Shown here one piece after another: positions 32,034 through 40,870 of a stretch of DNA of 64,000 nucleotides. Source of the stretch: Pseudomonas silvicola (lineage in GTDB: Bacteria > Pseudomonadota > Gammaproteobacteria > Pseudomonadales > Pseudomonadaceae); NCBI RefSeq assembly GCF_026651855.1, contig NZ_CP093280.1:2086001-2150000 (forward strand). Direction: 5' to 3'. How positions within the stretch are numbered: the first letter of the stretch is position 1; each line of letters starts with the position of its first letter. Below the pieces are notes generated by a model that saw nothing but the letters and a program-made list of their open reading frames with translations, had not been told where the DNA came from and searched no databases. The translations under genes and the position numbers were made by a program.

Positions 32034-32094
32034 GGCGATATCCTGCGTCGAGAGAGGAGGCGGGCCGACGGCCACGCAAAATCGGCGCAATCAT

Positions 32095-32113
32095 GCGAAG
32101 GATATGCATTCTC
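32095..32113 (-). promoter_or_regulatory. Candidate Fur box upstream of the imelysin gene
   Basis: On the minus strand GAGAATGCATATCCTTCGC matches 12 of 19 positions of the classical Fur consensus. It is 62 bp upstream of the ATG at 32033. Iron control of such imelysin clusters is known in pseudomonads; the site itself is only a visual match. Confidence 0.4.
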
Positions 32114-32161
32114 TGTAAACAATGAAGATGTAAGCAAATTCATCAGGCCCGTGGGTGGCCT

Positions 32162-34213
32162 TCAGAGGCTGACTGCCTGGCTACGCTGAGCCTGTTTGAG
32201 AAAGGCCGTGAGTTCGCGGGCCGGCAGGGGCTTGCTGTACAGGTAGCCCTGGCCCTCGTGGCAGCCTTCGGAAATGATGTATCGCTCCTGCTCCAGCGTC
32301 TCGACGCCCTCGGCTATCACCTGCATGCCCAGGCTTTTGCCCAATTGGATGATGGCGCGCACGATGGTGGCGTCATCGTCGTCCTCCAGCAGGTCCTGGA
32401 CGAAGCTTTTGTCGATCTTGATCTTGTCCAGCGGCAGCGATTTCAGGTAACTGAGCGAGGAATACCCGGTGCCGAAATCATCGATGGCAATCAGCGCGCC
32501 CGAGCGGCGCAGGCTCAACAAGTGCTGTGCGGCGGTGCTGATATCTTCCATCAGGCCGGTTTCGGTGACTTCCAGTTCCAGGCTGCGCGGCGGCAGGCGG
32601 TAGATCTGCAGGAAATTGCTGACCACCCGGGGCAGTTCGGCGTGGTGCAGCTGCACGGTAGAGAGGTTGACCGCCATGCGCAGGTCGTTGAACCCCTGGT
32701 CCAGCCACTCGCGCAGTTGCCGGCAGGCCTGGTCCATGACCCATTCGCCGATGGCGATGATGCTGCCGTTCTGCTCGGCCAACGGGATGAACTGGTCGGG
32801 CGGCACCAGGCCATGCTCGGGGTGCTGCCAGCGCAGCAAGGCTTCGACCCCGACCACCCGGTGGTCGCGGTAACTGATCTGGGGCTGATAGGCGAGAAAC
32901 AGCTGGCCCCGTGCTATGGCTTCGCGCAGGTCCTTCTCCAGCTCGCGGCGCCGGCGCATTTCGCTGTCCACGCTGGCGATGTAGAACTGGTAGCGGTTGC
33001 GTGAGCGCGACTTGGCCAGGGTCATGGTTTGCTCGGCTTTCTGCAGCAGCTTTTCAGTGCTGTCGCCGTCTTCCGGGAACAGGGTGATGCCGATGGTGGC
33101 GCGTAGGCGAATCTCCTGCAGGTCGGGCCCGAATGGCGCCTCCAGGTCATCGAGGATGCTCTGCGCCAGTTCCGCGGCCTGGTAGGGCTGGTCGATGTCG
33201 GCCTGCACCAGGGCGAACTGGTCGCCCCCCAGGCGCGCCAGCGCGCCGAGGCGCCCACTGTGGGCGCGCAGGCGGTCGGCCAGGGCCAGCAGCAGTTGGT
33301 CGCCGGTCTGGTAGGTGAACTGTTCGTTGATGCTCTTGAAATCGTCCAGGCCCACGCACAGCACGGCAACCCGGCGTTGAAGGCGGCCGGCGTCGATCAG
33401 GATCTTGTCCAGCTGCGATTGCAGTTGCTGGCGGTTTGGCAGCCCGGTGAGGAAGTCGTACTGAGCCATGCGCAGCAGGGTGTTTTCGGCTTCATGGCGC
33501 AGGTGGGTGTTGCGTTCAATGGATTCGAGCAACTGGTTGGCCGTGTTGATCCACATGCCCAATTCGTTCTTCTCGTGGCCCTTGAGGGCCGGCAGCTTGT
33601 GCTCGCTGGGGCGGTCGGGGTTGATCTGGGTCAGGTGTTCGATGATCTGTTTCAGTGGCCGTGTCAGCAGCCAGTGGTAGACCAGGTACAGGGCCAGGCC
33701 CAGGGCCATGGCCCGCAGCACGCCGGAAATGAAAATGATCACCGAGCTCATGATGAAGCCCTGGCCGTAGGGCGCGGTGTCCAGGGTGATGCTCAAGTCG
33801 CCGTAGTATTCACTGTAGGGCCCGCGGCCGACCAGTTGCGTGGTGAAGGTGCGTTCCTGGCCCAGGATCGGGTCGGTGAGCCAGCGGGTGGCGGTCTGCA
33901 GCGGCGGGCGGGTCTTGTCGGCCAGCATGGGTTCGTTGGGGTGGCCGATGGACGCGATGCGCACGGCGGTGTCCTGGAACAGGCCTTCGATGACCTGCAT
34001 GCCCATTTCCCGGTCAAGGCTGTATACGGCCTGCGTGGAAGGGTCGCGGAACATATCGAGGATACGCGCGGCGTCGTTTGCCACGGCCTGACGGGTCTTG
34101 TAGGCATCGAACACGATTTGGGCGCAACTGAGCACTACCCCTACGATCAGCGCAGAGAGCAGCACAACGCGTAGCAACTTCACCGACAAGCTGTTCTTGA
34201 GTTCCAGCTTCAA
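32162..34213 (-). CDS. bifA: Cyclic-di-GMP phosphodiesterase BifA (degenerate GGDEF plus EAL)
   Basis: A 683-residue inner-membrane protein: TM1 (residues 13-34), periplasmic sensor, TM2 (about 155-180), a HAMP-like linker and coiled coil, a GGDEF domain with GGDQF (ARLGGDQFALV), and an EAL domain (VGVEALLRWQHPEHG, LEVTETGLMED, IDDFGTGYSSLSYLK, IKIDKSFV, GVETLEQ) with all catalytic residues. The GGDQF signature and the position next to sodB match BifA of P. aeruginosa and P. putida, which degrades c-di-GMP and promotes swimming and biofilm dispersal. It probably has its own promoter in the 670-bp gap upstream. Confidence 0.94.
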   Translation of the reverse strand: MKLELKNSLSVKLLRVVLLSALIVGVVLSCAQIVFDAYKTRQAVANDAARILDMFRDPSTQAVYSLDREMGMQVIEGLFQDTAVRIASIGHPNEPMLADKTRPPLQTATRWLTDPILGQERTFTTQLVGRGPYSEYYGDLSITLDTAPYGQGFIMSSVIIFISGVLRAMALGLALYLVYHWLLTRPLKQIIEHLTQINPDRPSEHKLPALKGHEKNELGMWINTANQLLESIERNTHLRHEAENTLLRMAQYDFLTGLPNRQQLQSQLDKILIDAGRLQRRVAVLCVGLDDFKSINEQFTYQTGDQLLLALADRLRAHSGRLGALARLGGDQFALVQADIDQPYQAAELAQSILDDLEAPFGPDLQEIRLRATIGITLFPEDGDSTEKLLQKAEQTMTLAKSRSRNRYQFYIASVDSEMRRRRELEKDLREAIARGQLFLAYQPQISYRDHRVVGVEALLRWQHPEHGLVPPDQFIPLAEQNGSIIAIGEWVMDQACRQLREWLDQGFNDLRMAVNLSTVQLHHAELPRVVSNFLQIYRLPPRSLELEVTETGLMEDISTAAQHLLSLRRSGALIAIDDFGTGYSSLSYLKSLPLDKIKIDKSFVQDLLEDDDDATIVRAIIQLGKSLGMQVIAEGVETLEQERYIISEGCHEGQGYLYSKPLPARELTAFLKQAQRSQAVSL

Positions 34214-34492
34214 AGGGCCATTCCTTGTTGCATGCAGGTGGCATCAATATGCCATTATCAGTGGCAATCCCGGTGGGCAGTCAAGGGGGTGAGCCTTTGT
34301 AGATCTTAGCTGTATCGCAGATCGAGGCAAGGGGTTTGCGTTGCACGCTGCGAGGCGTGAGGAAGCGCCCTGTAGTGGGGCACCCAAAGTTGCTCGCCAA
34401 TGCTTGGGGCAGCACCTGATTCGCCTTGTTGGTTCACTGCAGATCTGTGTGGGTGCCAGCAAGGCTGGCCAAGGTGATCCCACAGACGAAAT

Positions 34493-34761
34493 TGGCCCGA
34501 AACAGATGTGGGACCGGGTTTACCCGGGAAGCGCCGCGCGGGCGGCGCTCGATCTTGAGAACGGCCCAACACCATCGCCTGGCACCTGGTGGCCTTGATG
34601 CAATCCCTCGCGAGGAATATTCAAGAGCCCCTCATTGGCCTGTCTAGCAACCGGGTTGGGGCTGAAAGGCGCATGGCTGGGGTTTTGTGGCGCCCTTGAG
34701 AGCGAGCGCCGCCCGTGCGGCGCTTCCCGGGCAAGCCCGGTCCCACATCTGTTTCGGGCCA
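34493..34761. repeat. REPIN-like pair of 58-bp inverted repeats
   Basis: Arms 34493-34550 and 34704-34761 are reverse complements at 55 of 58 positions (tggcccgaaacagatgtggg...), separated by 153 bp. The ends carry the P. putida REP core gtgggaccggg. The pair lies in the gap between bifA and sodB. Confidence 0.85.
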
Positions 34762-34842
34762 GTTATGCCTGTGGCATCACCTGGTCCGCTTTGTAGGTCC
34801 ACGGCAGTGCCGCGACTTTCCCGTCAATCCGTGAAGAACCAT

Positions 34843-34869
34843 AAAAAAAACCCGGCCGAGGCCGGGTTT
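34843..34869 (-). terminator. Rho-independent terminator of sodB
   Basis: Stem ACCCGGCC (34850-34857) / GGCCGGGT (34860-34867) with a two-base loop, followed on the minus strand by a run of eight T residues. It lies about 20 bp after the sodB stop. Confidence 0.9.
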
Positions 34870-34886
34870 TTCAGCAAGCTGGCAGC

Positions 34887-35483
34887 TTAGGCAGTGAAGG
34901 CTTTACCTTCGAACTGCTCGGCCACGAACTTCCAGTTGACCAGGTTCCAGAACGCCTCTACGTATTTCGGGCGTACGTTACGGTAGTCGATGTAGTAAGC
35001 GTGTTCCCAGACGTCGCAGGTCAGCAGCGGGGTGTCGCCGCTGGTCAGCGGGTTGCCGGCGCCGATGGTGCTGGCCAGGGCCAGGGAGCCGTCAGCTTTC
35101 TTCACCAGCCAGCCCCAGCCGGAGCCGAAGGTGCCGATGGAGGTCTTGCTGAACTCTTCCTTGAACTTGTCGAAGGAGCCGAATGCAGCGTTGATGGCGT
35201 CAGCCAGGGCGCCAGTAGGCTGGCCGCCGGCGTTTGGCGCCAGGCAGTTCCAGTAGAAGGTGTGGTTCCAGACCTGGGCGGCGTTGTTGAAGATGCCACC
35301 GGAGGAAGACTTGACGATTTCTTCCAGGGTCTTGCCTTCGAACTCGGTGCCTGGCACCAGGTTGTTCAGGTTCACGACGTAGGTGTTGTGGTGCTTGTCG
35401 TGGTGGTATTCCAGAGTCTCTTTGGAGATGTGCGGCTGCAGCGCATCGTGGGCGTAGGGCAGCGGCGGCAATTCAAAAGCCAT
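34887..35483 (-). CDS. sodB: Superoxide dismutase (Fe type)
   Basis: A 198-residue cytoplasmic SodB that dismutates superoxide to hydrogen peroxide and oxygen. The metal ligands are seen in [21 protein letters not shown] and [13 protein letters not shown]. The active-site residues GSGWGWLV and the sequence [10 protein letters not shown] fit the iron type. ATG 35483 follows TAGGAGAATC. The upstream open frame starts at 35531 without a ribosome site. Next to bifA, as in P. aeruginosa and P. putida. Confidence 0.98.
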   Translation of the reverse strand: MAFELPPLPYAHDALQPHISKETLEYHHDKHHNTYVVNLNNLVPGTEFEGKTLEEIVKSSSGGIFNNAAQVWNHTFYWNCLAPNAGGQPTGALADAINAAFGSFDKFKEEFSKTSIGTFGSGWGWLVKKADGSLALASTIGAGNPLTSGDTPLLTCDVWEHAYYIDYRNVRPKYVEAFWNLVNWKFVAEQFEGKAFTA

Positions 35484-35670
35484 GGTGATTCTCCTAATCA
35501 GGTCTGTTGCGGTGAGCGCAAGGCCGATCACGGGCGGCCAGAGATACGCCGGCGAGTTTTTACTCTTTGCGGCGCAAGCTTGGGATCATAGCACCGGGAC
35601 TGCGGCATAACCACGCAACAACTGTGTGGGATAGAGGTTCCAGAGCGGCTGCGGCCCGCGGACCAGCGGC

Positions 35671-36270
35671 TCAGGCAAAAATCAGCTGCGCCGCCACGGC
35701 GAACATCATCACCGCCACCATCAGGTCCAGCACCCGCCAGGTGGCGGGGCGCGCGAGCCAGGGCGCCAGCCAGGCCGCGCCCAGGGCCAGGGTGAAGAAC
35801 CAGAGCAACGAGGCACTGGCGGCGCCGGCCACGTAGGCGCCGGGCTCGGCCTGCTGGGCGCCCAGGGAGCCAATCAGCAGCACGGTGTCCAGGTAAACGT
35901 GGGGGTTGAGCAAGGTCACCGCCAGGGCACTGAGCAATACGGCCCGGCGCGAGCGCTGGCCGCTGTGCCGACCTTGTTGCAGGTTCTGCCGGGAGCAGGC
36001 GCGGCGCATTGCCTGGGCGCCGTACCAGAGCAGGAACAACGCGCCGCCCCAGCGCGCGACGTTCAGCAGCAAGGGGCTGTGGACCAGCACATTGGCCAGG
36101 CCGAACACGCCCAGGGTCACCAGTACCGCGTCGCAGAGCACGCACAGGGCGGCGACCGGCAAGTGATGCTCCCGGCGCAGGCTCTGGGCCAGAACAAAGG
36201 CGTTCTGAGTGCCGATTGCCATGATCAGGCCTGCCGCTACCATCAGACCGTTTACGTAACTGTGCCACAT
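35671..36270 (-). CDS. argO: LysE/ArgO family amino-acid exporter
   Basis: A 199-residue inner-membrane protein with about six helices, including GLMVAAGLIMAIGTQNAFVL at the start (the family signature) and NPHVYLDTVLLIGSLGAQ in the middle. LysE/ArgO proteins export basic amino acids such as arginine. ATG 36270 is preferred (MWHSYVNG). It is divergent from an argP-type LysR regulator with a 91-bp intergenic, the arrangement of argP-argO in enterobacteria. Confidence 0.88.
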   Translation of the reverse strand: MWHSYVNGLMVAAGLIMAIGTQNAFVLAQSLRREHHLPVAALCVLCDAVLVTLGVFGLANVLVHSPLLLNVARWGGALFLLWYGAQAMRRACSRQNLQQGRHSGQRSRRAVLLSALAVTLLNPHVYLDTVLLIGSLGAQQAEPGAYVAGAASASLLWFFTLALGAAWLAPWLARPATWRVLDLMVAVMMFAVAAQLIFA

Positions 36271-36361
36271 GCCTGCCATTCTCCTGTTCAAGTGGTGGGA
36301 GTCTGGGGGGCTTTGGTGTATAAGAAAAACAAATAACGCTCATCGCTCATTAGGAAAAGTG

Positions 36362-37249
36362 ATGTTTGATTACAAGTTGCTTTCCGCGCTGGCCGCCGTT
36401 ACCGAGCAGGCCGGTTTCGAGCGCGCCGCGCAGGTGCTGGGGCTGTCCCAGTCAGCGGTGTCCCAGCGCATCAAGTTGCTGGAGGCACGTGTGGGCCAAC
36501 CGGTGCTGGTGCGGGCTACCCCCCCAGTGCCCACGGAGATCGGGCGGCGCCTGCTGAACCATGTTCAGCAAGTGCGCTTGCTTGAACGTGACCTGCAAGG
36601 GCAGGTGCCCGCGCTGGACGAGGAGGGCATGCCGCAACGCTTGCGTATTGCCCTCAACGCCGACAGCCTGGCGACCTGGTGGGCCGCGGCGGTTGGCGAT
36701 TTCTGCACCGCACGTGGCGTGCTGCTGGATTTGGTAGTCGAAGATCAGGACGTGGGCCTCAAGCGCATGCGCGCCGGTGAAGTCGCGGCCTGTGTCTGTG
36801 CAAGCGAGCGGCCGGTGGCAGGCGCGCGCAGTTTGCCCCTGGGTGCGATGCGCTACCTGGCGTTGGCCAGCCCCGGGTTTGTCGCCAGGCATTTCCCCGA
36901 CGGCTTCGTTGCGGGACAATTGGCCCACACCCCGGCGCTGGTCTACGGCCCGGATGACTTGCTGCAGCACCGCTACCTGGCCGAACTGGGCATCGACGGT
37001 GGTTTTCTCCACCACCTGTGCCCTTCTTCGGAAGGCTTCCTGCGCATGGCCGAATTCGGCCTGGGCTGGGGGCTGGTGCCTGAGTTGCAGGCGCAAGGGC
37101 AGTTGGCCAGCGGGGCGCTGGTGCAGTTGTTGCCCGAGCGCTGGATCGATGTACCGCTGTATTGGCACCACTGGCGTCATGGCGGGCAATTGCTCAGCGA
37201 CCTTACGGACCACCTGGCACGTCAGGCAGCCCGCTGGTTGGTGGCATGA
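36362..37249 (+). CDS. argP: LysR-family regulator ArgP (IciA-like)
   Basis: A 295-residue LysR protein. The winged helix-turn-helix is at residues 3-60 (LSALAAVTEQAGFERAAQVL, LSQSAVSQRIKLLEARVGQP), followed by the effector domain (GAMRYLALASPGFV, GWGLVPELQAQ). ArgP responds to lysine/arginine and activates the exporter argO; its target here is presumably the divergent gene. ATG 36362 directly starts MFDYKLLSALA; a longer upstream frame lacks the family N-terminus. The intergenic region would hold the ArgP site. Confidence 0.9.
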   Translation: MFDYKLLSALAAVTEQAGFERAAQVLGLSQSAVSQRIKLLEARVGQPVLVRATPPVPTEIGRRLLNHVQQVRLLERDLQGQVPALDEEGMPQRLRIALNADSLATWWAAAVGDFCTARGVLLDLVVEDQDVGLKRMRAGEVAACVCASERPVAGARSLPLGAMRYLALASPGFVARHFPDGFVAGQLAHTPALVYGPDDLLQHRYLAELGIDGGFLHHLCPSSEGFLRMAEFGLGWGLVPELQAQGQLASGALVQLLPERWIDVPLYWHHWRHGGQLLSDLTDHLARQAARWLVA

Positions 37250-37295
37250 GCCTGTCCGAGCCCTTATTCAAGCTGAACCCGATGCGGAGCGTTTC

Positions 37296-38297
37296 ATGAA
37301 AATTCTGGTGACCGGCGCAAGCGGTTTCATTGGCGGCCGTTTTGCCCGCCACGCGCTGGAACAGGGCCTGGAGGTGCGCGTCAGCGGCCGCCGGGCCGAA
37401 GGGGTGGAGCACCTGGTGCGCCGCGGTGCGCAGTTCGTGCAGGGCGACCTGACCGACCCGGACCTGGTACGCCGCCTGTGCATCGGTGTCGAGGCCGTGG
37501 TGCACTGTGCGGGCGCGGTGGGCAATTGGGGGCGCTACCAGGACTTTCACCGTGGCAACGTCGAGGTCACCGAGAACGTCGTCGAGTCATGCCTCAAGGA
37601 GCAGGTACGCCGCCTGGTGCACCTCTCGTCGCCGTCCATCTATTTCGATGGCCGCTCGCACCTGGCCCTGCGTGAAGAACAGGTGCCCCGGCGGTTCCAT
37701 GACCACTATGGCAAGACCAAATACCTGGCGGAGCAGAAAGTCTTCGGCGCGGCGGAGTTCGGCCTCGAAGTGCTGGCCCTGCGCCCGCGCTTCGTTACCG
37801 GCGCCGGTGATGTCAGTATTTTCCCGCGGTTGCTGCAGATGCAGAAGAAAAACCGCCTGAAGATCATTGGCAACGGCTTGAACAAGGTCGACTTCACCAG
37901 CGTGCAGAACCTCAATGAGGCGCTGATGAGCGCGCTGCTGGCCGACGATTCGGCGCTCGGCAAGGCCTATAACATCAGCAACGGCGCGCCGGTGCCGATC
38001 TGGGACGTGGTCAATTATGTGATGCGCCAGATGAACCTGCCCCAGGCCACCCGTTACCGCTCCTACGGCCTGGCCTACGCGGCCGCCGCGCTCAACGAGG
38101 GCGCGTGCCTGCTGTGGCCGGGGCGGCCACAACCGACGCTGTCGCGCCTGGGCATGCAGGTCATGCATAAGGATTTCACCCTGGATATCAGCCGCGCCAG
38201 GCATTATCTGAAGTACGAGCCCCAGGTCAGCCTGTGGGCAGCGCTGGACGAGTTCTGCGGCTGGTGGAGAGCCCAGGACCGAACCGGCAGCCGCTGA
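37296..38297 (+). CDS. NAD(P)-dependent epimerase/dehydratase (SDR) family protein
   Basis: A 333-residue extended short-chain dehydrogenase. The Rossmann motif GASGFIGG is at residues 7-14; the catalytic pair is in HYGKTKYLAEQ (Tyr, Lys), preceded by VHLSSPSIYF. C-terminal similarity is to 3-beta-hydroxysteroid dehydrogenase-like or NAD-dependent epimerases; the substrate is unknown. ATG 37296 is 46 bp after the argP stop, same strand. It does not have a sugar-nucleotide gene partner here. Confidence 0.85.
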   Translation: MKILVTGASGFIGGRFARHALEQGLEVRVSGRRAEGVEHLVRRGAQFVQGDLTDPDLVRRLCIGVEAVVHCAGAVGNWGRYQDFHRGNVEVTENVVESCLKEQVRRLVHLSSPSIYFDGRSHLALREEQVPRRFHDHYGKTKYLAEQKVFGAAEFGLEVLALRPRFVTGAGDVSIFPRLLQMQKKNRLKIIGNGLNKVDFTSVQNLNEALMSALLADDSALGKAYNISNGAPVPIWDVVNYVMRQMNLPQATRYRSYGLAYAAAALNEGACLLWPGRPQPTLSRLGMQVMHKDFTLDISRARHYLKYEPQVSLWAALDEFCGWWRAQDRTGSR

Positions 38298-38354
38298 ACC
38301 GGTATACTCGCAGCCATTTCAGGCCATCACTGTGCTTTTGCAGAAGGTTTTTCC

Positions 38355-39197
38355 ATGCGTAACGACGCCCGTGACGACGATTTCGACAATGTCCCTCGCC
38401 TGAGCGCCAAGGAGGGGGATGACGACGATTTTGCCCCGGCTACCCCGGCCGACCGCGGGCGCACCACGGTGTATTCGCGCACCACGCCGGTGGTCAAGGT
38501 GAAGGGCGCCAGTACCGGCCCGCTATGGGCGCTGGTCGGTGCCCTGGGCATCGCCCTGGTGGGGCTGGGCTGGTGGAGCTTTCAGCAGATTTCGCTGATG
38601 GAACAGCAACTGGTGGCCACCCAGGAAAGCTTCGCGCGCATCAGTGAAGAAGCGGCGGGCCGGCTGCGGGATATCAGCGGCAAGGTCGTGGCTACCGAGT
38701 CCAGCGCCACCAGCGGCAGCGAGCAATTGAAACTGGAAATCAAGCAACTGCAGGCGCAGTTGCTGGACCAGGGCCGTGCGCAGCAGGGCGTGGCTGGCCA
38801 GCAGGGCGATTTGGGCAAGCGTATCGATCAGGCGCTGGCGGTGGCCACCGCACAGCAGGCTGCCAATGATCAGGTACAGGCCCAGCTCAAGAGCCTGAGC
38901 GCAGACGTGGCGACCCTCAAGGGCGGCCAGGCTGATGCCGGCAAGCTGGATGCGCAGATCAAGGCCGTGGCGGCGGACGTCGCCGCGCTGAAGAAGCAAG
39001 GCAATGTGACCGGCCGGCTGGACAGCGTCGAGCAGGACCTGGTGGTGCTCAAAAGCGAAGTGGAGAACCGCCCGGCCCCGGCGGCCGCAACCAACACTGC
39101 CGAATTCGACTCGTTCCGTGGCCAGACCACGCGCAATATCACCACGTTGCAGAGCCAGATTCAGAACCTGCAGCAGCAGATCAATACCCGGCAGTGA
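38355..39197 (+). CDS. Single-TM coiled-coil membrane protein, uncharacterised
   Basis: A 280-residue protein I do not recognise by name. The cytoplasmic N-terminus is acidic (DDDFDNVPRLSAKEGDDDDF), one TM helix lies near residues 57-75 (LWALVGALGIALVGLGWWSF), then a periplasmic region of heptad-like helices (LKLEIKQLQAQLLDQ, QIKAVAADVAALKKQ, ITTLQSQIQNLQQQI) suggests a long coiled coil. It begins 57 bp after the epimerase stop. A scaffolding or tethering role is an inference only. Confidence 0.75.
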   Translation: MRNDARDDDFDNVPRLSAKEGDDDDFAPATPADRGRTTVYSRTTPVVKVKGASTGPLWALVGALGIALVGLGWWSFQQISLMEQQLVATQESFARISEEAAGRLRDISGKVVATESSATSGSEQLKLEIKQLQAQLLDQGRAQQGVAGQQGDLGKRIDQALAVATAQQAANDQVQAQLKSLSADVATLKGGQADAGKLDAQIKAVAADVAALKKQGNVTGRLDSVEQDLVVLKSEVENRPAPAAATNTAEFDSFRGQTTRNITTLQSQIQNLQQQINTRQ

Positions 39198-39224
39198 TGC
39201 GCACCAACCCGTTGTCTTACCGCT

Positions 39225-39311
39225 GCAGGACCGGGCAAAGCTCGGCGATGGCACACCGCGCAGTGTCGGTGTGACGGCGCAGAGGCCTTCCCGGGCTTCG
39301 CCCGGTCCTGC
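39225..39311. repeat. REP inverted pair between the coiled-coil gene and xenB
   Basis: Arms 39225-39245 (gcaggaccgggcaaagctcgg) and 39291-39311 pair at 19 of 21 positions around a 45-nt loop. It lies between the convergent coiled-coil gene and xenB, where it may act as a bidirectional end. Confidence 0.7.
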
Positions 39312-39329
39312 GGGGGGTGGACAGTCGGT

Positions 39330-40379
39330 TTACAGCGTTGGGTAGTCCAGGTAACCCTCGGCACCCTTGGCGTAGAACAGTTCCGGCCGGGCCTCGTTCA
39401 ACGGTGCATCCGCCGCCAGGCGCGCCACCAGGTCGGGGTTGGCGATGAACGGCACGCCAAAGGCCACGGCATCGGCGGTACCGGCCGCCAGTGCGGCATT
39501 GGCGGTGGCCTTGGTGAAGCGCTCGTTGGCAATGTACGGGCCACCGAACGCGTCTTTCAGGGCAGCACCGATGCTGTCGTCGGCCTCCTTCTCGCGGGCG
39601 CAGATGAACGCCACACCGCGCTTGCCCAGTTCACGGGCCACGTAGCTGAAGGTTTCCAGGCGGTTGGCGTCGCCCATGTCATGGGAGTCGGCACGCGGTG
39701 CCAGGTGCACGCCCACCCGGCCTGCGCCCCAGATCTCGATGCAGGCATCGGTGACTTCCAACAGCAGGCGGGCACGGTTCTCCAGCGAGCCGCCGTACTG
39801 GTCGGTGCGCTGGTTGGTGCTGCTCTGCAGGAACTGATCGAGCAGGTAGCCGTTGGCACCGTGCACTTCCACGCCGTCGAAACCGGCGGCCTTGGCGTTT
39901 TCCGCGCCTTGGCGGTAGGCCTCGACAACGTCGGCGATTTCTGCGGTTTCCAGCGCGCGCGGGGTGGAGAATTCGGTGATCGGCCGTACCAGGCTGACGT
40001 GCCCGGCCGGTTTGACGGCGCTTGGGGCCACCGGTGTTTCGCCGTTCAGGTAGCTTTCATGGGAGATGCGCCCCACGTGCCACAGCTGCAGGAAGATGCG
40101 CCCACCGGCGCCATGCACGGCCTTGGTGATGTTGGTCCAACCACGCACCTGGTCGTTGGACCAGATACCGGGGGTGTCCGGGTAGCCCACGCCCATTGGC
40201 GTTACCGAGGTGGCCTCGGTGAGGATCAGGCCGGCGCTGGCGCGCTGCACGTAGTACTCGGACATCATCGCGTTCGGCACGCGGCCCTCGTCGGCGCGGC
40301 AGCGGGTCAGCGGTGCCATGATGATGCGGTTCGGCAGCTCGAGGTCACCCAGCTTGATCGGGTCGAAAATAGTGGTCAT
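39330..40379 (-). CDS. xenB: Old yellow enzyme family reductase XenB (xenobiotic reductase / N-ethylmaleimide reductase)
   Basis: A 349-residue FMN-dependent NAD(P)H reductase of the OYE family. Features: MAPLTRCRADEG near the start with the FMN-binding Thr, LQLWHVGRISH, VEVHGANGYLLDQFLQ (substrate His-x-x-Asn) and DQYGGSLENRARLL. It reduces electrophilic alkenes, nitrate esters and nitroaromatics in P. putida. It follows an ArsR-type regulator gene on the same strand (31-bp gap), so the two probably form an operon under autoregulation. Confidence 0.93.
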   Translation of the reverse strand: MTTIFDPIKLGDLELPNRIIMAPLTRCRADEGRVPNAMMSEYYVQRASAGLILTEATSVTPMGVGYPDTPGIWSNDQVRGWTNITKAVHGAGGRIFLQLWHVGRISHESYLNGETPVAPSAVKPAGHVSLVRPITEFSTPRALETAEIADVVEAYRQGAENAKAAGFDGVEVHGANGYLLDQFLQSSTNQRTDQYGGSLENRARLLLEVTDACIEIWGAGRVGVHLAPRADSHDMGDANRLETFSYVARELGKRGVAFICAREKEADDSIGAALKDAFGGPYIANERFTKATANAALAAGTADAVAFGVPFIANPDLVARLAADAPLNEARPELFYAKGAEGYLDYPTL

Positions 40380-40410
40380 GGAACATGCCTCACAGGGGGT
40401 TGAAAAGGGC

Positions 40411-40716
40411 TCAGAGCTCGTGGCTCATCTGCTTGAGGAAGGCCTGAATGGTTTCCTCATTGCGTTGGAAAAAGTGCCATTGGCCGACCTTGCGGCTGCT
40501 CACCAGCCCGGCGCGTTGCAGGGTCGCCAGGTGCGCCGAAACCGTGGACTGCGACAAGCCGCAACGCTGGTCGATCTGCCCGGCGCACACGCCCAGGTCG
40601 GTGCTGTGGTGCACCTGGTCGGGAAACTCCGTTTCAGGGTTTTTCAGCCAGTTGAGGATCTCTCGTCGAACCGGGTGGGCCAGGGCTTTGATGATTTCGT
40701 CGAGGTCGAGTGGCAT
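40411..40716 (-). CDS. ArsR-family transcriptional repressor
   Basis: A 101-residue winged-helix regulator (IIKALAHPVRREILNWLKNP, CGLSQSTVSAHLATLQRAGL). It lacks the ArsR metal motif but has Cys44 and Cys52 (GVCAGQIDQRCGLSQ) flanking the recognition region, which suggests a redox or electrophile sensor. This fits its location immediately upstream of xenB, whose product removes electrophiles. The upstream region contains repeated tatatcgcgata sites that probably are its operators. Confidence 0.88.
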   Translation of the reverse strand: MPLDLDEIIKALAHPVRREILNWLKNPETEFPDQVHHSTDLGVCAGQIDQRCGLSQSTVSAHLATLQRAGLVSSRKVGQWHFFQRNEETIQAFLKQMSHEL

Positions 40717-40743
40717 GGCGGCAGGGCTCGTCGGGTGCAGTGC

Positions 40744-40787
40744 TATATCGCGATAAACCGAAATATATATCTGTAAATCGCGATATA
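40744..40787. promoter_or_regulatory. Paired operator-like palindromes upstream of arsR-xenB
   Basis: TATATCGCGATA (40744-40755) and AATCGCGATATA (40776-40787) are inverted copies at 11 of 12 positions; the centres of the atcgcgat cores are 30 bp apart (three helical turns). An additional half-like ctatatcgggttata sits at 40822-40836 close to acpH. Placement before arsR suggests autoregulation of arsR-xenB, possibly with the divergent acpH. Confidence 0.65.
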
Positions 40788-40870
40788 CAAATATGATCGC
40801 GTGCTAAGCAGATGATCTTCCGCTATATCGGGTTATAACGATACGGCCGTGGAGGTGGTACGCTCCAACC

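Larger units (their letters stand above)
34214..34886. other. Gene-free stretch between bifA and sodB
   Basis: About 670 bp without a convincing gene. It contains the bifA promoter region near 34214-34300, a large inverted REP pair (34493-34761), and the sodB terminator (34843-34869). Short open frames here have no ribosome sites or codon bias. Confidence 0.7.

Noticed and set aside
30558-32189. 543-codon open frame on the plus strand
   Set aside because: It is antisense to the imelysin gene, has no ribosome site and shows no recognisable motif.
34314-34660. Small open frames between bifA and sodB (60-90 codons)
   Set aside because: They overlap the REPIN arms, lack ribosome sites and have no similarity to known proteins.
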